This document shows positions 14,288-26,200 of a DNA stretch of 64,000 bases, in pieces. The notes below the pieces were generated by a model. It was given only the letters and a program-made list of their open reading frames with translations, searched no databases and had not been told where the DNA came from. Each line of letters starts with the position of its first letter. Position 1 is the stretch's first letter. The position numbers and the translations under genes were made by a program. Source of the DNA: Symsagittifera roscoffensis (lineage: Eukaryota > Xenacoelomorpha > Acoela > Convolutidae); the NCBI RefSeq assembly GCF_963678635.1, contig NC_087062.1:60551584-60615583 (forward strand), read 5' to 3'.

Positions 14288-17200
14288 AAAAAAAAAAAAC
14301 TTTTTTCGCTGATCAAAAAACACAAAATGAGGCCAACAAATCTATATAAAATCGGCCAAAACCNNNNNNNNNNNNNNNNNNNNNNNNNNNNNNNNNNNNN
14401 NNNNNNNNNNNNNNNNNNNNNNNNNNNNNNNNNNNNNNNNNNNNNNNNNNNNNNNNNNNNNNNNNNNNNNNNNNNNNNNNNNNNNNNNNNNNNNNNNNNN
14501 NNNNNNNNNNNNNNNNNNNNNNNNNNNNNNNNNNNNNNNNNNNNNNNNNNNNNNNNNNNNNNNGGTCAATTGACCATATTTCGTCTATGTCATAAACTAT
14601 CACTTTGAGGCGTGGTGTTTTGCGACGAACTGTTCGATATTTTGTATATGCTGGCTCTGTATGTAAAAAACGTTTCACTTTACTTCGTGAAATTTTTGAT
14701 TCCTCTTTTAAATTCTGTACACTACCAAACAATGCTGGACCCTTACTTGTAAATTTAGTTTTCAATACTTTTTCTTCAGCTGGTGTAATCTTGCCATTTT
14801 TTGTTTGTTTTTGTCTTCTTCTTCTCTGTCGTTGCAGAATCTGAATCGTTATCGGGCGTTTCGTACGACTCGGAGTATTCCTCTTCTGCTGCACCTTCTT
14901 CTTCTCGTTTGGTTTTTTGCGGTGACCGTTCTCTTTCACTGTCTGCAACAGTTTTTCTGGTTTTGCGTCTCTTACTGCTTTTTGAGGTGGCTCTTCTTGA
15001 GGTCGTCGACGATGACGACGAAGGTTTCTTCTCGGGAGAAAGGAGGAGGAGGGCTGTAGATTTTGAAGGGGAATTTGTGGAACGTCTGCTTCTTTGCTTC
15101 TGTTGAGCTTGTTCCGTATTCGTTGACTGAACCGCGACTTTGGCATACTTGTTCATAACCAACCGTTCATCAAGTTTGAGTGACCTCAAAATCAGTATAA
15201 AAGCAGGGTTGTAAAGTTTTTTAGTTTGTTGTTGTATATCATACAGAAAAACTGATGCTTTAAGACCTGTTGGCACTTTATCAACGTAAATTTCTTCATT
15301 ATCTTTATTTATTTTGACTCGTTCTGACTTTTTAATAACTTCAAGAACTTTTTTTGCTCGCTTAAATTTGTGTTCATCCATGAGCTGTAATTGTAACAGG
15401 ATACGTTCTGTGGATAATGCCTCACTAAGCTCAACACTTTTTTCCATCTCGTTACCTTCATCATCATCATCATCATCATCACCATCACCGTCATCATCAT
15501 CATCGTCTTGAGAAGTGAGAGGGAGAGCTTGTTTTTGTGGATTGTTTTCTGCTTTGGCAACAATAGGTGGTTCAGGGGTTGGGGGAATGACTGCTGACGT
15601 ATCAATAGCTGATGTTGTTGTTGTTCTTGCTGATTCATTTAGTGGTCTCAAACGGTTCAAATATGATAGTTGCGGTTTCTTGTGTTTAATTGAGTTGTCA
15701 AGCAAAATATGTGCTGCATGTGGTTGATCTCTGATGTACATATGCTTTGGAATTAGAACAAATTCTTCTGCTGCCATTTCTATGCAGTCAAATACTTGAA
15801 GCAAAAATAAAGTATTTGTCTGATTAGATAAAATCCTTGTTTGCTCAGTATAATAGCTCGTTTTTTTTCAGGACTCGTTTTTGGATTGATTAAAATTTTG
15901 TATGCTGTTTCGAATTTATTAAGGTTTGGGATACTGACAGGCACATTTCCGTTGACTACATTGAGCAAGCATTCGCAAACAACTGATATGATTTGACTAT
16001 TTGATGTTTTTTTTCTAATGAAGCCTCGTAGTTGAGTTGGGTTCAACTGTACCATGTGTTGCAGAATAAATAATTTTTTCGCGTTCATTTGTGATGGGTG
16101 TCACTTCTGCTTTATCTAAAGGTAAATAGAAAATTGACGGACCAGGTGGTATTATGTTTGAACAGTATCTGAGACAGTCTGATGTTCGGGGATCTAAATC
16201 TATTAATAGATGTCCAAAGCTGTCCTTTGTAGCCAGTTCATACGATTGACGTAAGAATTTAGGTGCATTAAGTTGCCTTCCGAGGTGATCAAGTTGCTGA
16301 ATATCACGAGGTGATTTGAATAAAATGATGTGAGATGTGTTCAAATCAATAGTTCGGGACCATCGGCTTTGTTGGAATAAATTATGTTTAACATAAATAA
16401 CATCTAAGCCCCTGTGTCTTCCTGCTGTTGCTAATTTAACGAATTCTTTATCATTGTATATTTCTTCGCATGAGTCATCAAACACTAACAGAATGTTTTC
16501 AATGTTTCTCAAACGATCGAATCCGTCAAATTTTACAAATTCAATATGAATTCTGCGAGCGTTTAACTCGTCCATAACTACAGGTTGAATATCTTTGTAA
16601 AAAAATAACACTCTTTCAAATTTGGGATAAAATGATCTTCCTGTCAATAGCTTGAAAATCAACTCTGTTTTTCCGGATCCTGACGGTCCTACAACTGCCA
16701 TAAACAGTCTTGTCGACGTATCAATAATTTTATTCATATCCTTGGGTTTGGTAGCACGTACCCAACTAAACCAGACAATATTGAAAACCAAACTGACGTT
16801 TCTTCACAGCTTATTTGCGTCCAAGAAAGTTTATAGATGCAAAAAGTAAGTAAAATGAAAATTAAAATCATTTGAGACATAAAAACTACTTCTGATCTGG
16901 GGACTGTAACATCATTACAAAACTTCCAAGATTTTTGTTCAGTGTTTGTTTGATCATAAGCAAAATCTGTAACTATAGTAGCATCAGGCTCATCAATAGC
17001 TAATTCAGTCATTCAGTTGTTCGATTTATATTTCTCTCTCTAACTGATTCTTTCTAACTCCTCTCTATCTATAACACTAGTTTCTTAATGAGAATGAAAA
17101 AAATGTGTTCTTGTCATAAAATATGTATTATCTATACTTCAGAACAATAAAAAATCTCGTATCGAGTATAACTTCTAGAGTCATTAGTTATGTCATTGTC

Positions 17201-20200
17201 ATTGTCATGCAGCATTTCCACAACATAATTGGCTGGCACATATTCAGTTTTTGCATGAAATACAACTTTCTTTACAGAGTTCTCTTTTACTAGTTTCTGA
17301 ACTTCCTCAGGTAGGTCACTGCTTTGAAGATCCATTTGAACTCCGGGTTGACGTTTGGGCACTAAGACTAGCCTGGGAAGACATACTCCTCGTTTGTTGG
17401 CCAACATTTTGACTAAACTTGTGTCGTTGAAAATAGATGAATTGGTCAATCACTGGGAAAAAATTTCTTAAAATAGTCAATTCGTCTCCTGAGAGAGTAA
17501 TTTGTCCTTTCCGCTGCACAACTTGACCTCGGCAATTGATTTGTTCTGTTCTGGTCAAAGTTACTTTGATATCACTCTCTGGTGTCATCCAGGCCAAGAA
17601 CACTAAATTTGGAGATAGGTACGTCTCCGCTTTTGCTAGTCTTTCGTTGTTGCTCATTTGTCAGCCAATCAAAAAAAACCTTCGTTTTTTTCAGGGAACA
17701 GTGATTCCTAGAGTTATAATTAGGTTGTAAATGTCTATTGCAGGATGGATAATTCTTTAAATGTAAGTTTTCAATTCTCGGGCAACCCAATTCATCAAGA
17801 TTCACAACTTCTCGATCCAAGTACTTTGCAAGGAGTTCAGCCTTCTCTTTTCCTTTGGCGTAAAATACAGCGTTAGGATTTCTCAAAACAAAACTTTGAA
17901 TAATCTGATTAAGGTTTAAATATAAATAATCTCCGCTTTCCCAGTGAATTCCGTGCAAGTATTGTGTTAACCAGTTGTACGCTTTTTGTTCAGCTTTGGG
18001 TAGTGAGTTGAAAGGGACTGGAGGTAGAAAAATAAGAGAGTCACTATATTCAGAAGTCGTAATGGCTATTTCTTTAACTATAAAGTTACTTTTTTTATAG
18101 CGAAATCCTTCCAAATCTATGACGACTGATCGTTCGCTCAACATTCTAATAACTGATAGAGTTCTGGTCTGGTTAGTTTGACGAATAAACAGAAAGTAAT
18201 ACCGCTCAAATGACCAACCAGACTGCTGTTACACTTCCAGGGTAACATATAGCAGTAAGTGGGACCCGTGTTGTAAACTTCGTCAACAAAACCTGCAGCG
18301 TCATGCAAAATTGCATGCAGACGTAGTATTTTTGAATCTTTTAAATATTTGTCCAAGGAAGAGTCGTCTATGCCAATAAGACCTCCATATGGTCTAAGTT
18401 TAATAGCTACGTCATAATTTAATTCGTTTTCACTGGAAAAGAAAAACAGAGAACATGCAGCCAGAAAGTAATTCCGACGGTCAGAATTTTCCGGATAGGT
18501 TTTTTTCACAGTCAAATAAATCTCATGAATGATTTCCAAGTCTGTTGAGGTAACTCTACGTTTTTCCAATTTCATTTTTTTTCCAACACTCTTTGAGCCT
18601 GCTGAATTTCAAAACAGTGGAAATAAAAGTAACCGTTTAGATGCCAACAGCTGATATCTACAACTCAGTGATATACATTGAATTAATCCATCAGCCTTTT
18701 TCATATATTTTTAACATTTTAGTAAACATATATTTTCAGTCTGCGCTTTATTTTTTCTTACAATCAGCTTAGTGACAAAGTCAAACAAGAAGTCAAATCT
18801 ATTCATTTTCAAAAGTAGTATTCGACAAATCAAATGTTTTTACCAGTTTTTGTTTCCAAATCAAACTCAAAATTTCTAAACTGGTTGAAAATAACACGCA
18901 GCTAAAAGTACAATTTATTCTGTCTGTGTTTTCGTGATAAGCGTATTTTAAACTCGGGGAAAATTTAGAGAAAGTTTAGCACAATTATTACCTTCCAAAA
19001 CCTACTGTTCCAAAAATTTTTATTTGATGAACAATTTCATGTGATTTAAAATGTTAATTTGCTTGTTTTAGATGCCTTCATACCTGGAAACAGTTAAAAT
19101 TCCTTTCGGGGGGTTAGAGCTTATCAATATTCCTGTGGAGGAAATCCACGTTAGATATATGGCTGGGCTCGATCCTGAGGCATTAGTGGTGAAGGAGCTC
19201 TGGGTCAAGCCACGCCAGTGGGCCAAGGGGAAACCCCTTCCCCGGACTTACCTCCCTGGGTCGCCCGAGTGGGAACTCCTCTCTGAGCAACTCAGGGACG
19301 TGGTCGCCCTCGGGGGTTGGATTGCCTACAGGGCTTCTGACCTGCTGGTGCTGATGGACAGCCCAGCCGTTTCCATTTATTCATACCTCTTCCAATAAAG
19401 AAGAGGTTTTTTTTTTTTTACCAAATTTTATTTTTTTTAGTCCCCTTCCTCAACATCCCCCATTTCTTATTTTCTTTTTACAATTCTTCATCAACTGCGT
19501 CATCAACTTTCGGGTAAGTGATTCTTATTTTGTTCAAATAGATTATTAATTTTTGCCTAAATAGAGGTGGCGGCCGCCGCACTTGACGAATTTTCCTTTC
19601 TTCGAGATTCAGCAATAAAACATGCATTTTCGAAAGAAAATCGTTCACCGCAGCCAACAGTTAAGCTACGCTGCCAAAATCTTGGCTTTCCTATATACCA
19701 TATAGTTTGGTTGCATATAACGTCATTTTACATGTAAACAAGCCAATACCCCCAAACTTTAGAAGGGAAAACATGCACCAACCAAAACTTAATTCCTTTC
19801 CCGTTTCCATAAAGTGGCTGGAAAATTACCAATTTTAACCCCCCTTAAAACATGCGTGCCTGAAAAAGTAGTGGCTTTAACCCCTTTGGGGGTTAAAAGT
19901 GGTAAGTACAACGGCACATCGAAAAAAAGGGGGGGGGTTAAAAGTGGTCATTTTCCTAGCCACTTTTACTATACTACTGGCCAAAACCAATTAGACGGAA
20001 GTAACAAAAAAAGAATGAAATTGAAAACATAGCCAAATGTCAAAGTTCAAAAACAAATATATAGCCCTAAAACAAATTGAACTTCTCAAACTATTTATGT
20101 TTACCTTTTTGATTTAATTAACCCAATTTGAGAAAACTGGATCAAAGAGTAAATTTTATATTTTGCTGAAAGATGTGAAAATTAAATTCCACTTTCGAAA

Positions 20201-23200
20201 CTAGAAGTCAATCACGTTTTTCTTGACCTTTAATTTTTGCTGTTCGATAGTGGAGTTTGCCTTCCTTTGCACAGCGGCGAAGCTTCGCTTCCCAAACTAG
20301 CGAGAACACGACAAAAAAGCAGCTCTATAGAGTGCAATAAAAAGTATAAAAAAGCCTCGAATTAGCAAAAAGTTCGGCTACATCTGAGATTCGAATCTTC
20401 AACATAGAGATTAGGAGTCTCGGAAGCTTAATATATAACAGCCAAACACTATCCACAATAAAGCAGAGAACATATACTATGCAACTTCCAATGCTACAGT
20501 GAAATTTCCAAATAAGTGAGCACTTTTAATGAACATATTTATTTGCGAGTTAGATTAGAACAAAGAAGGTTCGTAATAATACACTAAGCTGACGCTAAAA
20601 AGATAATAAACTTAAAAAGAAATCAGAAGTCATACCGCGAAAAGTGAATTTGAGCCTGAACAATTTTCAAGACTTTTCCTGAAAAAATAACGAAAACGAA
20701 GACATAGTGACCTGCATAAAATTCTGAACTACGTTCATCGACTATTAAAAAACAAGTTGGTAAAATAACAACCAACCTGAGAAGCAACTTTCGACACTGT
20801 GCGAGAAAGCGGCAAAGAAAGATTCAGGAGATTTAAAAGGTTCAAAGCTCAAATTTTGTATGTAATAATTTGGCATGTAATAACCTAAAAGCAACTTTTT
20901 GCATGTAAAAATTTTGATGTATTAAACCAATTTAGGTATAAATTATGCATTTCGAAAACCTCGCGAAGTATTTTGCGTTATAAAATTTCTGAAATGGGAT
21001 TTTAATTACTATACTGTTGTATGAAACAATTATAACAGCTTTTTTCGGTTCAATAGATGAGTTTAAAAAGCATCAACTGCATTAGCTGTTTACTAATAAA
21101 ATGTCAACGCACCTCGGACTATAATGCTTAAATTTCCTACCGATTCAAAAGTACCACCAAAAGTATTTGCGACTTAAGTTGTAAAAAAAGTTGCATCGTA
21201 CTATCACACTACGCTACGCTCGTGTAAATAGGACGATTAATTAAAAGGCTAACATGCTCAAAGTATGTCAGTTGTAATAGAACGGTTCAGTAAACGAATG
21301 AGTTCAGGATTAAGGAGATGAGTCCAGTGAACAAAGTTGTTTACGGGAAAAAGTGTAGTACCCAATGGCAATACTCATGCTTTTCGCAAGGGTAGAAATT
21401 AGAAGTCAAACCTTGAAAAAAAATCAGATTTGAGCGAGAACAAATTTAATGACCTTTTCCCGAAAAAAATGAAAATCACCCGAACTACATAAATATCTTC
21501 ACCCGGGGCGGATCTAGGATTTTCTCAAGGGGGGCGTATTTTCAAAAAAGTTCTAAAATTTTGTCGACCTTGTTTTTAGGGCGACCAATTCATTTTCTGA
21601 GCTCTCCCAAAGCACTACAAAGACCCCGCTTTGACCAAAATTTCTGCGCCGCAGTCAATCAAAATGGATATCTCAAAATAGTACAAAGGAAGACTTCGTT
21701 CACTGACACTTAATCATCAGAACAATCGAAACTAAGGCACTATATATTGTTCAACACCATATTTCTAATATTAGGTGTACCAAAATACATACTATTCAAC
21801 TTATTGCGAGCGACCGCTCCTTACCCCTCGATCAGGCATTTTTGGCCAACCTAATGGCAATCTCTAGATTACGCGGCGGAAGCAGTAGCCATTTTAACTT
21901 TTTGTATCCTTTAAAATGCACTAACCCGCGTTTCCAAGCTGCTGCGCTTTGGCGAGTAAGTTTCCAATCTTATGATATATATTAGCACTCTCCTTGAAAG
22001 AACTGAGAGCCGCTGAATTGTCGTTCAATAACCGATATACTGTTCCCTGTTGCGAGAGGGACAGTGCCATTCCTTCGTGTGCGTCTTCTGATTGAGTGGA
22101 CTGGTACCACTTGTAGTTCACCTTAAAGTTCTCCTTCTCGCTCTCCAGGGCCTCAGCCAACTCGTTCACGCTCAAATGGCCACTTCTCAGGTTACCTACA
22201 CAGAAAAAAATGCATCTCAGTAGATTTTCGATCAGTCGCCACTGATTTCGCAAAATCTGGTGAGTTTTCCAAAAAGCAATGAAAATTCTCCTTGAGGCTA
22301 GTTATTTTGTCTTCAAAGAAAGCGGATGTTTTCGGTTGTTCGTTTCAACTATGGTCCAAAATTAACCAATTCTCTTGTTGTTGGTAATTATATGCGAACT
22401 TACAAAATAGCCAATGCACTGAATGAAACCGGAAAAATTTGAAGATGAAGAAAAAATAATCAGGTTAAAGCTCTCAATTTCAAGAATACTTTATGATTGA
22501 CAATTTTTTGACATGAGACGAGGCGGAGCTTCAGCCGACTCGTGATACAAAATAACTGAATTTGATCAAAAAATATCACCGAAAAAATAATCAACAAAAC
22601 CAACAGACAAAAATGGCCTTAATTTTTGAAAAATTTCAACCTTCGAATTTCAAAGAAAAATTAGAGATGCCGTTGAAGCTCTTTGAATTTCTTGAACAAT
22701 TTATGATTGTCACTTTTTCGATAAATTCGCCCAATTTGAGAAAACTGGATCAACAATAGGTATTTTTATTGTTTCGGTGGGGAATCTGAAAATTAAATTC
22801 CATTTTCGAAATTAGAAGTCGCGCACGTTTTTTTGTGACCTTTCAACTTTTGCAGTTTCATCGCGGAGTTTGCGTTCCATTTAACAAAGTAAATGAACTT
22901 TAACAGAAAAAGTAAATTTACGTCTGAACAAATACTAATACTTTTCTGAAAAAAATCATCGCGACCCTTATATGAGTCTGAACAGGAAAATCATAAGAAT
23001 ATCCGGCTGCTGTGCAAGTAGCATAGAATGTTCCGACCAAATTCTTAAAACTACAAACAAGTGTCTTTTTTTTAAATAAAGGTCGTTTTTTTGTGAGTGG
23101 TGCAGTCAAAAAATCTGAAGCAATGCCTATTTCTTAGGCATATTCGATAGCTTTAGCAAAATTGGACAAGAGTTTTAAAACAAAACTAGAAAAACAAAAC

Positions 23201-26200
23201 CAAAATTTCGATGGTTTTTATACCCAAGATGGCGCTAAAAAACTTCAAAATCTATTTATACCGAGTAACTTTATTTTCGTGGCTTGAATAAAAAAATTTC
23301 ACGGCTTCTGAAACCATTTTTTCTCGACACTGAAAAAACTTTTGGAAAATTTTTGAGATTCGAATAACCACTGAAAGAGCTTCTATATGATCTAACTTTC
23401 GACTCATTCCGATTTTTATTTGTGGTACCTGATTTTGCGAGGAAAACAAAAAACTAAAACACCTGAAGACAAAAACTCTTCCCATTTTCAATGGTTGGAG
23501 CAAATAGATAAGCGAGAAATTAACAGGAATCCAAGCCGACGTTATGTATACATACGCAAAATAAGCTGCGCAAAAAGTCATATGCTCAAATATACCTGCA
23601 TCCAAAAGCATGTGACAGCCACAGCTAGTTGCTCCCTAACCACAGAAAATTTCGACTAATGTTATCATTATGAAACGGGCAAAAAATGAACAAAAATACT
23701 CGAAAAGGTAAAGGGGTGCGCATTTTTTTATTGAGGGGCCCCAGAGGTTGATTTTCATTTTTTCAGAACTACCATCAATGGATTAGTAAATCTCCAATAA
23801 TAAGACCTTATCTAAATAGAATTTAAGCCGATGCCCAATAAGCCAAAAATCTGCCAAAAAAAAACCAATTCAAATGTCAAAACGCAAAACAAAAATCAAA
23901 TTGAGCGTGATCGAATCCTTTCGAACCCCTGGAATCAATTCGCCAACCTAGGGATTACGAATCTAACGTTTTCCCATCTCCGCGATTTGCACTTGAAATA
24001 CGTAAATACTTGCCACCAATAAAGCATATCGAACACAGGCTATTATATTTCCAATTCTATGCAGCAAGAGTAAAAACCAAAATGAACACTGATTTGTGCG
24101 AGTTGCATTATACAAACGTGCTCAAAATAAACACTACTTTCGCTAGTGCTAACACAACCCCTTGCCAAAAACACTGAATATGCTTCTGCGAGAGGCCACG
24201 CGCTTGTTTGAATGCCAACTTCTACTCTAAGACAGCCTATATAAATACATTTAGCTTTATAAAACCAAAAACAGAAATCAAGAAGCGAAACCGTTAAATA
24301 GATCTATTGCAATTCGCAGAAATAAAAAAAAACACTTACTGAGACATCTCGACTGTGCCGCAAAGTCTCCCAATTGAGTGGCCACCTGTAAATCTTCTTT
24401 CATGAACTGTACAGCAGTGTCATAGTTTCCTGCTGTCCAGTGGGCACTAGTCAAGGCACCCAGTATGCAGCCTCTGACCTTGAGACTCTTCGTGCCACAC
24501 TTGAGGGCATTTTGCAGAATAGACAGAGAGGCTGCATGGTACCCTACAGTTAAAAGTTCCTGCCCTATCTCTGTCAGAATCACTGCAGGCCTTGTGGACA
24601 ACCCTATCTCCGCCAGGCTAGAGTAGACCGCTGGAAAAGTATCTGAATAAAAAACATCAAGTTTCAATGAGTTTTCAAAACTTTAAATTTGTGAAAATCA
24701 ACGATATTTACCGGATTCAATGTATAATATGACTGAAAACTAACTTCAAACACAGTCAAATCAGAAGGAACCACTTTAACCAAATAAACTGACTTTCAAT
24801 TATAGAAAAAATTGCACAAACCAGACCAAAATGAGATACTGTAGGAAGTGACAAAAACAAACAGACCAACAATATTCCAAGAATTGAACTTTAAAGCGTA
24901 CTTTTGTCATCGCAGTACTCCTTCGGTTTTGTGGTTGAAATTTTTTTTTGGTTAAGTTCGATTCTTGGAATATTGTTGCTCTGTTTGTTTTTGTCAATTT
25001 CTACAGCATCGTCTTTAATTTGAAGTTTAGTTCCTCAAGTTCAAGAGTGCCGCGCACGTTTTCAATGTCAGTACAGTGTACGTTTAATAATAGCTATGAT
25101 TCAGAAATTACTAGCGGTCTCTCTGCAGCAAAAGCTGCTCCTGAAAATGGACATCATGTATCTTAACCTGAAAAACTCTAGAACAAATGTATAGATTGAG
25201 GGAGGGATGACTGGAGGAAAGCAAGGAAGGTTAGCTGATGTATAGATGGATGGCTGAAAGAATGGAACGCTGAATGAATGGACGAATCGATAGTTACATG
25301 ACTAGAAAAATGGACGGATGGCTGGATAATCGGATGGATCGATGGATGGATGACTTGACGGAAAGATGGCTGGATATTTGACTGAAATGATTGTTGGATC
25401 CATTTTGATTGTTGGATCCAGCGAATCGATAGTTACATGACTAGAAAAATGGACGGATGGCTGGATAATTGGATGGATCAATGGATGGATGACTTGACGG
25501 AAAGATGGCTGGATATTTGACTGAAATGATTGTTGGATCCATGGATGGGTAGATGGATGGACCGATGGGTTGCTGGCGGGACGGATTAATTGGCCGGTCG
25601 GATCGATGGATATCTGAACAGATGCACGGCTGGATAGATAAATGGATGGCTGGTTGCATGGATGGAAGGTTGGTGGCTAGATGGATGCATGGCTTGATGA
25701 AACGCTGGTTGCATGGGTACAAGATAACGCCGTGATGTATGGATGGTTGGATTGTTCGACGAACGATGGAAGTATTAATGGATTCATGGCTGGCTGAAAA
25801 GACGGATTACTTGGGTATAGATGGATGGATGGAAGGCAGGCTGATTGGATTGATGGCGATGGATGGCTATATTGATTGCTGGTAGGATGGATGGATGATG
25901 TATAGCTAAATAGATGGCCGGATGGACGACAGATACCTGGATGAATGACTGGCTGGTTGTAAGAACGGCTAATGGTGGAATGTATAATTTGACCGATTGC
26001 TGTATGGATGGATGAACGGCTGGATGAATTGACGGTTGAAAGAACTGATGAATGGATGATGGTTTGATGGCCGGATGGATGGTTGGATCGCCGGCTAGAA
26101 GGATGAATGTATTGATAGACAAAAAGATGGATGGGTAGATAGATAACTGAACAGATGGGTGGCTGGATAAATAATGGAGGGATAGACGATGGATGGCTAG

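Larger units (their letters stand above)
14313..18600 (-). mobile_element. Maverick/Polinton-like (adintovirus-like) fragment in TTC28 intron 5
   Basis: About 4.3 kb with nine tightly packed minus-strand ORFs, in coding order: hypothetical, exonuclease-like, PC4-like, hypothetical, membrane protein, ATPase, small conserved protein, acidic/basic protein, integrase. All overlap or abut, unlike the surrounding intron. No family B DNA polymerase, protease or major capsid gene is visible, and no terminal inverted repeat is found at 18.6-19.1 kb. The element is therefore truncated, or partly hidden in the gap. It lies in the same orientation as the host gene. Confidence 0.8.

Noticed and set aside
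14801-15511. Plus-strand Ser-rich and Val/Leu-rich frames opposite the Maverick-like ORFs
   Set aside because: They are antisense shadows of Asp/Ser/Lys-rich coding sequence on the minus strand.
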